A DNA stretch of 64,000 bases from NCBI RefSeq assembly GCF_000407545.1, contig NZ_ASWH01000004.1, positions 5,939 through 69,938 on the forward strand, given 5' to 3'. This document shows positions 53,004-62,197 of this stretch, one piece after another (position 1 is the stretch's first letter; the number at the start of each line of letters is the position of its first letter). The notes below the pieces were generated by a model. The model was not told where the DNA came from. It did no database searches and worked only from the letters and a program-made list of their open reading frames with translations. The translations under genes were made by a program, and so were the position numbers. The stretch comes from Enterococcus gilvus ATCC BAA-350. Lineage in GTDB: Bacteria > Bacillota > Bacilli > Lactobacillales > Enterococcaceae.

Positions 53004-53051
53004 CAGAATAATACCCTATATAATAGAAGGAAAAATTCAAGAGGTGAGAAA

Positions 53052-53747
53052 ATGAACGAAGAAAAGAGACCTAACTTTCCGGATAAATACCACTTATCTC
53101 GCAAAGAGTCTGTGTATTTATTGAAGAAAAATATTGTGGAACTGGTGTATAATGCGGGGAAATTTGAAGGATTGAATACAACGCTATTACAAACAGAAGA
53201 GATTATCAAGTATAATCGGGCCAATAACGTGGCGGTAGATGATGTCCTGACCGTCGTTAACTTAAAAAGAGGCTTTGAACTGCTTTTAAATGACGTACAG
53301 GAGCCCCTGATAGAAACAAGTAAGCGTATTAATCGGATAGTTGCAGCGGAAGATGCCCTTTTTCCTGGTGAAATAAGAAACGGTGGGGTAGAAGTATCGA
53401 CGATTCAAGGAAGATATGTGCCACCAATGTTAACTGAAGACGAGGTAAACAATCAATATGGTGAGATAATGAATCAAGAGATATCAGAGACGGAAAAAGC
53501 CCTGCGACTGTTTCTATTCATTTCGAAAAATCAAATATTCTGGGACGGTAATAAGATAACTGCATTGTTAACTGCTAATAAGATCATGTTTAGCAAAGGT
53601 TTGGGATTGTTATCCGTTCCTGAAAGTGTATTTGCAAAATTTAATGAACTTCTATCTATGTATGATAATAGCAACCAATCTAGCAATGAATCAAAAATTT
53701 TATCATTTATACATGAAGAATGTATTTATGGTATTCGTTATTTATAG
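53052..53747 (+). CDS. Fic-family protein with degenerate active site
   Basis: A 231-residue Fic-fold protein. The motif that should read HxFx(D/E)GNGRxxR is QIFWDGNKITALL (about 171-183), so the catalytic His is replaced by Gln and the two Arg are absent. The F, D, G and N that bind phosphates remain. The inhibitory helix motif appears to be present near the N-terminus (YNAGKFEGLNTTLLQT, about 33-48). Either AMP transfer is lost or the enzyme works differently. AAGAGGTGAG is the ribosome site. Confidence 0.8.
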   Translation: MNEEKRPNFPDKYHLSRKESVYLLKKNIVELVYNAGKFEGLNTTLLQTEEIIKYNRANNVAVDDVLTVVNLKRGFELLLNDVQEPLIETSKRINRIVAAEDALFPGEIRNGGVEVSTIQGRYVPPMLTEDEVNNQYGEIMNQEISETEKALRLFLFISKNQIFWDGNKITALLTANKIMFSKGLGLLSVPESVFAKFNELLSMYDNSNQSSNESKILSFIHEECIYGIRYL

Positions 53748-53795
53748 TAAACAATAGTACTGAATTACAATAAGCCAATAAAAAGGAGAGTATGT

Positions 53796-53894
53796 AATGT
53801 CATTAATGTCAATAAATTATTTTGGATATGCTGTATATAATGTAACTGTGGAAGAATCAATAGTAAACTTGTTACGATTTGAGATATGGATTTG
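53796..53894 (+). pseudogene. Truncated ORF before IS3 element
   Basis: An AAGGAGAG site and ATG at 53796 open a 32-residue frame (MSLMSINYFGYAVYNVTVEE...) that stops as the sequence changes near the IS3 boundary. It is probably the start of a gene cut by the IS. The family cannot be told. Confidence 0.4.
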
Positions 53895-53928
53895 AGTCAA
53901 TATCTTGGACATATTTTAGTAGAGACTG

Positions 53929-54744
53929 TTACGTCATTTTTGCTTTTGCCAACTCTTCAAACTCCTGGGGGGTTAGATAGTGAATCGAGCTATGGATTCG
54001 ATTTCGGTTATAAAACCCTTCAATGTAGCTAAATAGTGCTCGATTTGCTTCTTCAAAATCTGAGTAGCTAGTCGTGTAGACTTCTTCCTTTTTCAATGAA
54101 GCATGGAAAGATTCGATTCCAGCATTATCATAAGGTATTCCCTTTCTACTATAAGAATGCCTTATTTTGTTGGTTTCAAGCCATTGTTCCACTTCTCTGG
54201 CTGTGTATTGGCTACCCAAGTCAGTGTGTAGAATCATTCCTTCTGGAATGTCATAATGCATTTTTGCTTTGTTCAGCGTTTGAATGACACAATCCACAGT
54301 CATTCGTTTTGAAAATGTATAGCTAATAATCTTTTTCGTGTGTAAATCCATGATTGAAGATAAGTAACACCAACCATTTTTCTTAGTAGGAATGTAAGTA
54401 ATGTCAGCTGCCCATTTCTCACAGATAGTCTTAGTAGAAAAGTCCGGATTTAAGAGGTTCTCTTTTGAAATAATCGGTCTATTAGATCTTTGAGGTCTAT
54501 ATTTTTTAACTACAATCGACCTTAAATTTAATTGTTTCATTAGCTTTTGGACATGTTTAAGAGACACTGAAATACCTTCTTTTAATAAAACTTGATGGAT
54601 CTTTGTGGCGCCATAGCGTTGTTTATTCGTAAAAAAAATAGTTGAAATCTTCTTTTTCAACGTATTATTTCTGATTTCTGTAACTGTCAATGGTTTGTTC
54701 TTATAAAAATAATAGACACTTCTAGGGATTTCTAATAACTGGAT
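53929..54744 (-). pseudogene. IS3-family OrfB (integrase core), 5' end missing
   Basis: The minus-strand frame covers nearly all of OrfB, about 270 residues: the HTH_21-type N-terminal region (QRYGATKIHQVLLKEGISV) and the rve integrase core with catalytic residues in ADITYIPTK, LHTDLGSQY and NAGIESFHASLKKEE. No OrfA is found upstream; the sequence changes at about 54745 into the next IS. Without OrfA it is not expected to move. Confidence 0.88.
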
Positions 54745-54838
54745 AGGCTACAATTAACTAGACAGAATAGGCTACAATTAACTAGACAGAAAAATTAAGG
54801 TGTGTAGACTAGAAGAAAACATACCAGGAGGAATTTTT

Positions 54839-55129
54839 ATGTCTAAGAGAACACGAAGAACTTTTTCACAAGAATTCAAGCAACAAATCGTCAATCTTTA
54901 CTTAGCTGGAAAGCCACGTGTAGAAATCATTCGAGAATATGAACTAACGGCTTCAGCATTTGACAAATGGGTAAAGCAATCTAAAACGAGTGGTTCATTC
55001 AAAGAAAAAGATAATCTTACGCCTGAACAAAAAGAATTGTTAGAACTACGTAAAAGAAACCAGCAATTAGAAATGGAAAATGATATTTTAAAGCAAGCAG
55101 CGCTGATATTCGGACGAAGAGACAAGTAA
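54839..55129 (+). CDS. IS3-family OrfA
   Basis: A 96-residue OrfA with the helix-turn-helix FSQEFKQQIVNLYLAGKPRVEIIREYELTASAFDKWVK split over about 8-50, followed by a leucine-zipper coiled coil (ELLELRKRNQQLEMENDILKQAA). The ATG follows AGGAGGAATTTTT. It ends 35 bases before the OrfB frame start; a -1 frameshift at the A-rich end probably makes the OrfAB fusion transposase. Confidence 0.9.
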   Translation: MSKRTRRTFSQEFKQQIVNLYLAGKPRVEIIREYELTASAFDKWVKQSKTSGSFKEKDNLTPEQKELLELRKRNQQLEMENDILKQAALIFGRRDK

Positions 55130-55164
55130 TCGATGCGAATAAGCATCTTTACCCTATATCAGCG

Positions 55165-56001
55165 ATGTGCAGAATATTAGGTCTATCACGTCAGTCCTAT
55201 TATTATCAATCAAAACCAAAGAAAGATGAATCAGAACTTGAAGAAGTAGTCGCTGAAGAATTTATCCGCAGCCGAAAGGCCTACGGCTCAAGAAAAATAA
55301 AAAAAGCCTTATCAAAACGAGGCATTCAGATCAGCCGACGAAAAATTAGTAGAATCATGAAAAATAGAGGATTAAAATCGAGCTATACTGTTGCTTATTT
55401 TAAAGTACATCATTCTACTTGCAATGAAGCCAAAACGACAAACGTATTGAATCGTAAATTCTTAAGAGACAACCCATTAGAAGCGATCGTAACAGACTTG
55501 ACTTATGTACGAGTCGGGAAAAAATGGAATTATGTCTGTTTCATTTTGGATCTGTTCAATCGAGAAATTCTCGGCTATTCTTGTGGAGAACATAAAGATG
55601 CCGTTCTAGTAAAAAAAGCATTTAGCCGTATCAAACAACCTCTGACAGAGGTTGAGATTTTTCATACTGATCGTGGAAAAGAGTTTGATAACCAAGCTAT
55701 TGATGAATTATTAACAACTTTTGATATCAATCGATCATTAAGTCATAAAGGCTGTCCTTTTGATAATGCCGTAGCTGAATCAACTTATAAGTCGTTGAAA
55801 GTAGAATTTGTCTATCAATACACATTTGAAACCTTACAACAATTGGATTTGGAGTTATTTGACTATGTCAATTGGTGGAACCACCTTCGGTTGCACGGTA
55901 CACTTGGCTACGAGACACCGGTTGGTTACCGTAACCAGAGATTGGCGCAGCGAATCCATGATAATGAGCTCGGATGTGCTAACGCTAGCGAGGCAGTCTA
56001 A
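55165..56001 (+). CDS. IS3-family OrfB transposase
   Basis: A 278-residue OrfB. N-terminal part CRILGLSRQSYYYQSKPKKDE, HTH_21-like region KAYGSRKIKKALSKRGIQISRRK, and the rve core with catalytic Asp in IVTDLTYVRVGKKWNYVC, Asp in EIFHTDRGKEFDN and Glu in FDNAVAESTYKSLKVEF. The usual end LRLHGTLGYETPVGYRNQ is present. Normal expression is as an OrfAB fusion by frameshift. Confidence 0.92.
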   Translation: MCRILGLSRQSYYYQSKPKKDESELEEVVAEEFIRSRKAYGSRKIKKALSKRGIQISRRKISRIMKNRGLKSSYTVAYFKVHHSTCNEAKTTNVLNRKFLRDNPLEAIVTDLTYVRVGKKWNYVCFILDLFNREILGYSCGEHKDAVLVKKAFSRIKQPLTEVEIFHTDRGKEFDNQAIDELLTTFDINRSLSHKGCPFDNAVAESTYKSLKVEFVYQYTFETLQQLDLELFDYVNWWNHLRLHGTLGYETPVGYRNQRLAQRIHDNELGCANASEAV

Positions 56002-56039
56002 CTTTAACTGTTAGCTCCTGCCGAAGATCGTCACATCCG

Positions 56040-56755
56040 AGGAGGCTCATTGTCAAGGACAATCGGAATAGCATACGGAAAGAAGTTCTGCACCTTATAA
56101 AATTTGTCAAAAAAACTGTTGCCATTCCATGCGTACAAATTTAATTCGTGAAGTAATCTACCTACACGTTTCCTATTTACCTGAATTCCTTTTTTCTGAA
56201 GAACTTTAGTAATTCGAATTGACCCATACCTTCCATGATGTTCATGAAAGATTGATTGAATCTCCTCTTTGAGGAGTTCATTCTCTAACTTCCTTTTTGA
56301 AGGTTTTCTTTTGAGAAATTCGTAAAATCCGGATTTTGAAACATTTAGTGTTTTACAAGCCCGTTGAATGTTTAATTCTTTTTGATGCTCTTTTATAAAT
56401 TGGAATCGGATTTCTTGTTTGGTTTCAAGAATACCTGGAACTTTTTTAATAATTCTAGTTCCTCTCTTAAATAACGATTTTCTTGTTCAAGTTTTTTTAT
56501 CTCATATTGAGCATCAAAAAGTGCGCTTCCCTTACCAGGAAACGCACCTTCTCCAAATTTTTCGTATTCTTGAACCCACCGATACAGACTATTAGCATGA
56601 ACGTCCAATTGATTACTCACTTCTTTTACAGAAAAACCATCCTCAATAATTAGTTTTACAGCAGCTGTTTTGAATGCTTTATCAAATGAACGTCTCGGCA
56701 TAATCTAGATCCTCACTTTCTCTTTTCTTTTTGTCTAGTTTATTATACCAAGTCC
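56040..56755 (-). mobile_element. IS3-family element, orfB truncated
   Basis: The left end (TGGACTTGGTATAATAAACTAG on the minus strand, about 56752) is intact. OrfA is whole. OrfB reads only about 110 residues (ACKTLNVSKSGFYEFLKRK, RYGSIRITKVLQKKGIQVNR, NLYAWNGNSFFDKFYK) before the sequence changes near 56050 next to the other IS3. No rve catalytic core is left. This explains the gap 56060-56392. Confidence 0.8.
56393..56701 (-). CDS. IS3-family OrfA of the truncated element
   Basis: A 102-residue OrfA with the helix-turn-helix FKTAAVKLIIEDGFSVKEVSNQLDVHANSLYRWVQEY at about 9-45 (in two helices) and a coiled coil EIKKLEQENRYLREELELLKK. It differs from the OrfA at 54839. Its OrfB partner is cut, so it can at most act as an inhibitor of related elements. 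Confidence 0.85.
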   Translation of the reverse strand: MPRRSFDKAFKTAAVKLIIEDGFSVKEVSNQLDVHANSLYRWVQEYEKFGEGAFPGKGSALFDAQYEIKKLEQENRYLREELELLKKFQVFLKPNKKSDSNL

Positions 56756-56806
56756 ATAGGACTTAATTATTTCTTTGTCCTAGTTAGGGGTAGCGTATCA
56801 TTTCTT

Positions 56807-58040
56807 ATGAGTACGGTTATTTTAGCTGAAAAACCAAGCCAGGCATTAGCCTATGCAAGTGCTTTAAAACAAAGCAACAAAAAAGACGGTTATTTTGAGA
56901 TTAAAGATCCACTATTTACAGACGAAACATTTATCACGTTTGGTTTTGGGCATTTGGTCGAATTAGCAGAGCCAGGACATTATAACGAAAAGTGGCAAAA
57001 TTGGAAGTTTGAATCTTTGCCGATTTTTCCTGATCATTACGATTTTGAAGTCGCCAAAGATAAGGGCAAACAGTTTAAAATTGTTGCAGAACTTCTAAAA
57101 AAAGCAAATACAATCATTGTCGCAACAGATAGCGACAGAGAAGGTGAGAACATTGCCTGGTCAATCATTCATAAAGTAGACGCCTTTTCTAAAGATAAAA
57201 TCTATAAGCGCTTATGGATTAATAGCTTAGAAAAAGATGTGATCCGTAGCGGTTTTCAAAATTTGCAACCAGGAATGAATTACTACCCTTTTTATCAAGA
57301 AGCGCAAACACGCCAAATTGCCGATTGGTTGATCGGAATGAACGCAAGCCCTTTATATACATTGAATTTACAACAAAAAGGCGTTCAAGGTACATTTTCA
57401 TTAGGACGTGTACAAACACCGACTTTATATCTCATTTATCAACGCCAGGAAGCAATAGAAAACTTTAGGAAAGAACCTTTTTTCGAGGTGGAAGCTAGTA
57501 TAAAAGTAAAACAAGGAGCGTTCAAGGGGATTTTAAGCCCTACACAGCGTTTTAAAACCCAAGAGGAACTTTTATCTTTTGCTTCGTCTAAACAGGCTAA
57601 AATCGGCAATCAAGAGGGTGTAATTGCTGATGTTCAAACCAAAGAGAAAAAAACGAATAGCCCTAGTTTGTTTTCTTTAAGTAGTTTGCAGGCAAAAGTC
57701 AATCAGCTTTATAAAGCGACAGCGAGCCAAACTTTAAAAGCTATGCAGGGACTGTATGAAGCTAAATTATTGAGTTATCCAAGAACAGATACACCATTTA
57801 TTACAGAGAACGAATTTGCCTATTTAAAAGCTAATTTTGGCAAATATAGCGGTTTTTTAGGACTTGACCTTGAAATAGTTCAAACCGAGCCTAGAAAGCG
57901 TTATGTGGACGGTAGCAAGGTACAGGAACACCACGCATTATCCCAACAAAATAAGTACCCAATGAAGCAGCGTTAGCAAAAATGGACGATTTACAACGAA
58001 AAATTCATGCTTTAGTCGTTAAAACGACCGTTGCCATATT
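56807..58040 (+). pseudogene. Inc18-type DNA topoisomerase I/III (TopB-like), frameshifted and truncated
   Basis: The frame gives 389 residues of a type IA topoisomerase: TOPRIM acids EKPSQALAYA (Glu near 8) and ATDSDREGENIAW (about 105-117), and the catalytic Tyr in LLSYPRTDTPFI near 324-335. The family has about 700 residues. A one-base deletion near 57935 (HHAL/SQQ instead of HHALIPTK) shifts the frame, and an internal TAA lies a few codons further in the correct frame. That frame continues as VPNEAALAKMDDLQRKI...VVKTTVA to about 58040, where an IS3 fragment begins. Inactive. Confidence 0.9.
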
Positions 58041-58145
58041 TTTCCCATGATTGTATAACTCTAAAATGGTTTGCTTAAATTCTTTCGTATATCGTTTGGA
58101 CATAGGTGGACACCTTCCTTTGAGATTAGTTTACCCTCTCTCAAA
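58025..58145 (-). mobile_element. IS3-family end with first codons of OrfA
   Basis: The minus strand has an ATG (plus bases 58101-58103) with GGAAGGTGT upstream, and reads MSKRYTKEFKQTILELYNHG before meeting the topoisomerase remnant. About 26 residues of OrfA and the outer end remain. It is another deletion scar. The 55 bases after it to 58200 contain nothing recognisable. Confidence 0.7.
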
Positions 58146-58200
58146 AACTGTCTCAACTTCTATCCTATATCCAAAATCGAAAAATAGTGTTCTTTCACTG

Positions 58201-59223
58201 TCAACGAGATAGACGAGCTCCTCCATTATTTTTTATTACTTGTTTGATATCTGATTCTGAGACTAGATTTAAGTCTCCCGTCACAGTCAATTTTAAAACA
58301 CTGGCTGCCAGTGCAAATTTTACTAATTGATGGGGCGTATAGTCATGTAGTAATCCGTGAAGTAAGCCCGCACCAAAAGCATCGCCTGCCGCGACGCCTT
58401 CCATAACGTGAACATCATAGGTATCTGTCTCATAAAACGTATTCTCTTTCAACAATAAAGCAGTCCATTGACTATTTTCAACAGAATAGATGTTTCGTAA
58501 AATACTTGCAACCATTTCACAATTTGGATACAGTTGGCGAACTTTTTTCATACCTTCCTTGAAAGACGACTGCTGATCGATTCCCCGAGAATTGTCCCCG
58601 TCAAAAGCTTTGATCCCTAGTGCTGATTCAAAATCTTCATCATGAGCAATACAGATCGTGACATAGTTCATTAATTTGGACATGACGCTTTGCGCTTTTT
58701 GAGGACACCACATTTTCTCTCGATAATTCAAATCGCAAACGACAGGAATTTTTTGTTTTTGACAGTATTCACAAGCAACTAAAGTGGCTTGTTCTAACTC
58801 AATAGAAATTGCCGGTGTAATCCCTGAGAGATAAAAATAATCAACATCTTTAAAAATTGAAGACCAATCGAATTCTCTTGATTTTATTTGTGAAAACGAA
58901 CTAAATTTTCTGTCGTAGACCACATTTGTTGAGCGAATACTAGCGCCTTTTTCAAAGTAATAAATTCCTAAACGTTCTCCACCGACTAATAGTTTAGAAG
59001 TATCGACACCATACTTTTGCAAAGTGCTTTTTGCAGTTTGTCCTAGCAAGTTATCAGGAATTTTACTTAAGTAGCTTACAGGGTTTCCTAATAGGGCTAA
59101 CGATACCGCAACATTTGCTTCAGCTCCCCCATAGCTTGCTTCAAAGGTTTGTGCTTGTAATATACGTTCATTTCCCGGTGTCTTCAAACGAAGCATCATC
59201 TCACCAAACGTTAACACACTCAT
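58201..59223 (-). CDS. kdgK: 2-dehydro-3-deoxygluconokinase (KDG kinase)
   Basis: KdgK phosphorylates 2-keto-3-deoxygluconate to KDPG. The 340-residue PfkB/ribokinase-family protein has the first signature in GGAEANVAVSLALLGNPVSYLSKIPDN (about 32-58) and the second, with the catalytic Asp, in GVAAGDAFGAGLLHGLL (about 275-291). MLRLKTPGNERI near the N-terminus binds the sugar. It is the last gene of the minus-strand KDG operon, 2 bases after the aldolase gene, with a GAGGGGTAAC ribosome site. Confidence 0.92.
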   Translation of the reverse strand: MSVLTFGEMMLRLKTPGNERILQAQTFEASYGGAEANVAVSLALLGNPVSYLSKIPDNLLGQTAKSTLQKYGVDTSKLLVGGERLGIYYFEKGASIRSTNVVYDRKFSSFSQIKSREFDWSSIFKDVDYFYLSGITPAISIELEQATLVACEYCQKQKIPVVCDLNYREKMWCPQKAQSVMSKLMNYVTICIAHDEDFESALGIKAFDGDNSRGIDQQSSFKEGMKKVRQLYPNCEMVASILRNIYSVENSQWTALLLKENTFYETDTYDVHVMEGVAAGDAFGAGLLHGLLHDYTPHQLVKFALAASVLKLTVTGDLNLVSESDIKQVIKNNGGARLSR

Positions 59224-59225
59224 CG

Positions 59226-59876
59226 TTACCCCTCATTTCTAATTTTTTCTAAGATGCGCACATAAGTCTCAGCAATTTTCTTCACTTCATCAAAGTTCCC
59301 TTCCGACATAGGTGCTAATAAATTTCCTCCGACTCCTACGCATATTACTCCAGCCTCAAACCAATCCGCTATATTGTCCAAACTAACACCGCCGGTTGGC
59401 ATAATATTCAATTGTGGTAGTGGAGCTTTAAAAGCTTTGACGATACTAGGGCCAAACGCGCTGCCAGGAAAGAGCTTCACAATATCTACCCCGGCTCTTA
59501 AGGCATTTTTCATTTCAGTGATTGTCATACATCCCGGTAAATAAGGAATTTGATATAAGTTGCAGATCTTAGCTGTTTCCAAATCAAATGTTGGACTAAC
59601 GATATATTCAGCTCCAGCCATGATGGCTATTCTAGCTGTAATCGCATCTAAAACTGTACCTGCACCGATCACAATATCAGAATTAGCTTCATATTTTTTG
59701 ACCAATTCTTCAATAACTTCTTCGGCTTCGGGAACAGTGAAGGTCAATTCTATTCCCTTTATTCCACCTTCAATGATCGCAGCCGTAGCATTGAGTGCTT
59801 CAGCTTTATCTTTTCCCCGCACAACGGCAATCAATCCTGATTTTTTCAACTTATTTAAAATAGTCATTCTCTTCAT
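59226..59876 (-). CDS. kdgA: KHG/KDPG aldolase
   Basis: This class I aldolase cleaves KDPG into pyruvate and glyceraldehyde 3-phosphate. The about 216-residue protein has the catalytic Glu in LTFTVPEAEEVI, the Schiff-base Lys in VDIVKLFPGSAFGPSIVKA, and GAGTVLDAITA and IMPTGGVSLDNI. I chose the ATG at 59876 because GAAAGG stands 10 bases upstream; an in-frame TTG/ATG further up would overlap the EIIC gene end. It lies between the transporter and kdgK. Confidence 0.93.
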   Translation of the reverse strand: MKRMTILNKLKKSGLIAVVRGKDKAEALNATAAIIEGGIKGIELTFTVPEAEEVIEELVKKYEANSDIVIGAGTVLDAITARIAIMAGAEYIVSPTFDLETAKICNLYQIPYLPGCMTITEMKNALRAGVDIVKLFPGSAFGPSIVKAFKAPLPQLNIMPTGGVSLDNIADWFEAGVICVGVGGNLLAPMSEGNFDEVKKIAETYVRILEKIRNEG

Positions 59877-59899
59877 TTCATACATACCTTTCAATAACA

Positions 59900-61249
59900 C
59901 TATTTACTTACTAATTCAGTAGTAATTTTTTTCCTATTAAATAATGCGAAGCCTACTGTCAGTACTCCTAATATCCCTGCCCCAATTATACCAATATTTG
60001 CTGTTAGCTGATACACAACCCAAGAAAATGGACTTGCTGCAAAATCGATGGATGCTACAGATGTTGTTCCTTTAGGAATCAATCCACCGTCAACGATTCT
60101 AACTGCTTTTGTAAAAATTGTCGAAAGCGAGGTAGCGAACAAGACTCCTGTGACCAAGGTTAAAACACCTGTAATCAACGATCTTAAAACATTCCCTTTA
60201 GTGTAAGGTAGTACTAAAGGAAAGATATAAATCAAACCAGATAAAGAGGCTAATGGTAGAAATTTATTTCCAGGAATAATTACCGATAGGAATAAAATAA
60301 TCGGAACTAACAGTAAAGAACAAACTAACGTTACCGGATGCCCAATAACCAAAGCTGGAGTCATACCAATGTTCAATTTTCGTCCACCTTTTAGTTTAGC
60401 TCCGATCAACTCTTGTGATCTCTGTGAAATTGGATTTAGCCCTTCAATAAATTGTCCTGTGATTTTTGGAATCAAGACCATTACCGCAGCCATTGTAATT
60501 CCTAGAGTCAGCATCTCTGCTACTGTATATTGAGCAATCAGCCCTAATATGATCCCGACAATCACACCGAGAAACAATGGCTCACCGATTATCCCAAATT
60601 TTTCTTGCATTTTTTTAGCGTCAAGATCAATAGATTTTAATCCCGGAATCTTTTCAATAATCCAATCGGTAATGATCGCAAAGGGAATAAACCCTACACA
60701 AAAAGCCTGCGGAATAGAGATCCCTTCAAGGTCTTTCCCATAAAAATTTTCCATTTTTGTCTGCGAACGATCTGCTCCAATCAAAGTAATAACCACTGTA
60801 ATTACTACTGCAAAAAGCCCCCATAAAAAGCTATCTGTCGCGATTGAAACAATGGATCCAATAAATGCAAAATGCCAATAGTTCCACAAATCAATATTCA
60901 CAGTATTCGTCGTCCTTGTTAAAAGCATAACAATGTTTACCAACAAACCTAATGGAATAACAATTGCCCCAACTTCTGTACCGTATGCTACGGCTGCCGC
61001 TGCAGGCCAACCAATATCTAATGTACTCAAATTCAATCCATAAAGGTCAACCATCTTACTCACTGCCGGTCCTAGATTATCCGCTAATAATTTCGTGATC
61101 ACACTTAAACCAACAAACCCAATACCTACCGAAATACCTGCGCGGAGCGACTTTGAAACTCCTAAGCCTAAAATAATTCCAAAAATTGTAAAGATGATAG
61201 GCATCATTACACTGGCACCCAAGCTCATAATATAATTGATTATTGCCAT
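59900..61249 (-). CDS. PTS galactitol-type EIIC permease (GatC family)
   Basis: A 449-residue membrane protein with about ten hydrophobic segments, related to GatC (EIIC-Gat). Recognisable parts are LGASVMMPIIFTIFGIILGLGVSKSLRAGI at the N-terminus (two segments), ADNLGPAVSKMVDLYGLNLSTLDIGWPAAAAVAYGTEVGA (split here by family knowledge) and NIGMTPALVIGHPVTL. No EIIA or EIIB gene lies nearby, so it depends on partners elsewhere or works otherwise. The neighbours suggest a sugar acid or related substrate. GGAGGATAAGAGG is the ribosome site. Confidence 0.88.
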   Translation of the reverse strand: MAIINYIMSLGASVMMPIIFTIFGIILGLGVSKSLRAGISVGIGFVGLSVITKLLADNLGPAVSKMVDLYGLNLSTLDIGWPAAAAVAYGTEVGAIVIPLGLLVNIVMLLTRTTNTVNIDLWNYWHFAFIGSIVSIATDSFLWGLFAVVITVVITLIGADRSQTKMENFYGKDLEGISIPQAFCVGFIPFAIITDWIIEKIPGLKSIDLDAKKMQEKFGIIGEPLFLGVIVGIILGLIAQYTVAEMLTLGITMAAVMVLIPKITGQFIEGLNPISQRSQELIGAKLKGGRKLNIGMTPALVIGHPVTLVCSLLLVPIILFLSVIIPGNKFLPLASLSGLIYIFPLVLPYTKGNVLRSLITGVLTLVTGVLFATSLSTIFTKAVRIVDGGLIPKGTTSVASIDFAASPFSWVVYQLTANIGIIGAGILGVLTVGFALFNRKKITTELVSK

Positions 61250-61348
61250 CCTCTTATCCTCCTGTAATCAAAATATTAATTCGTTTTTTCACAATTAACT
61301 ATATAGAATAAAGCTGGTTGGAAACCAGCTTTATAAAAAAATTCTGTT

Positions 61349-62155
61349 TTATGGTTGCTTACCAATATAGGCTAAAATGCCACCATCAACGTATAAAATA
61401 TGACCGTTTACAAAATCAGAAGCATCAGAAGCTAAAAATACTGCTGGACCTTGCAAATCTTCTGTTGTTCCCCAACGAGCTGCAGGTGTTTTAGCAATAA
61501 TAAATTGGTCAAATGGATGACTCGTTCCATCTTCTTGTTTTTCACGTAATGGCGCGGTTTGCGGTGTCGCGATATAACCTGGGCCGATACCATTACATTG
61601 AATATTGGCTTCTCCAAATTCTGAACAGATATTTCGAGTCAACATCTTTAAACCACCTTTAGCTGCTGCATAAGCAGAAACGGTTTCTCTTCCTAATTCA
61701 CTCATCATCGAACAAATATTAATGATTTTCCCATGACCTTTTTTTATCATTCCAGGAATAACCGCTTTTGATACGATAAAAGGTGCATTTAAGTCTACAT
61801 CGATCACTTGACGGAAATCTTCTACTGGCATATCTAACATTGGAATTCGTTTAATAATACCCGCATTATTCACTAAAATATCGATAACGCCAACTTCTTT
61901 TTCAACTTGCGCAATAAACTCAGCGACCTGTTTTTCGTTTGTAACATCACAAACATACCCTTTAGCTTCGATACCTACTTCTTTATAAGCATCTGTTCCC
62001 TTATCAACTAACTCTTGTTTGATATCATTGAATACGATCGTTGCTCCAGCATTTGCAAAAGATGAAGCGATTGCAAAACCGATTCCGTAAGAAGCCCCCG
62101 TTACTAACGCGACTTTCCCTTTTAAGCTAAATGAATCCATTGTGAAACCCGACAT
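61349..62155 (-). CDS. SDR oxidoreductase, KduD / gluconate 5-dehydrogenase type
   Basis: A 268-residue classical short-chain dehydrogenase. It has the cofactor motif VTGASYGIGFAIA (about 18-30), NNAGI near 91-95, catalytic Ser in NICSMMSELGRETVSAYAAAKGG and the YxxxK as YAAAK (about 161-165), and the end VNGHILYVDGGILAYIG. Closest by memory are gluconate 5-dehydrogenase (IdnO) and 2-deoxy-D-gluconate 3-dehydrogenase (KduD). In this operon it should make or interconvert a keto-deoxygluconate precursor. First gene of the KDG operon; AGAGGGA lies 6 bases before the ATG. Confidence 0.85.
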   Translation of the reverse strand: MSGFTMDSFSLKGKVALVTGASYGIGFAIASSFANAGATIVFNDIKQELVDKGTDAYKEVGIEAKGYVCDVTNEKQVAEFIAQVEKEVGVIDILVNNAGIIKRIPMLDMPVEDFRQVIDVDLNAPFIVSKAVIPGMIKKGHGKIINICSMMSELGRETVSAYAAAKGGLKMLTRNICSEFGEANIQCNGIGPGYIATPQTAPLREKQEDGTSHPFDQFIIAKTPAARWGTTEDLQGPAVFLASDASDFVNGHILYVDGGILAYIGKQP

Positions 62156-62173
62156 GACATTCCCTCTTTTCCT

Positions 62174-62197
62174 ATTTGGAAATATAAAGTTCCAAAT
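62174..62197. promoter_or_regulatory. Perfect palindrome, candidate IclR-type operator
   Basis: ATTTGGAA and TTCCAAAT flank an 8-base spacer (ATATAAAG), 19 bases upstream of the first gene of the KDG operon. TGGAA...TTCCA half-sites are typical of IclR-family operators, and an IclR-type gene is adjacent. It probably mediates repression of the operon until a KDG-like inducer appears. Confidence 0.65.

Larger units (their letters stand above)
54745..56060 (+). mobile_element. IS3-family element (orfA-orfB)
   Basis: The left end carries TAGGCTACAATTAACTAGACAGAA twice in tandem-like form (about 54746 and 54769), which suggests an abortive circle junction or two overlapping ends. OrfA and OrfB are both whole. 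The right boundary is not exact; after OrfB an imperfect inverted repeat (GAGCTCGGATGTG and CACATCCGAGGAGGCTC) occurs at 55970-56050. The element lies between two other broken IS3 elements of opposite orientation. Confidence 0.75.

Noticed and set aside
52404..53747. Integrative element with attachment sites around the tyrosine recombinase
   Set aside because: I found no direct repeats that could be att sites and no excisionase, and the recombinase lacks the N-terminal DNA-binding domains of ICE integrases.
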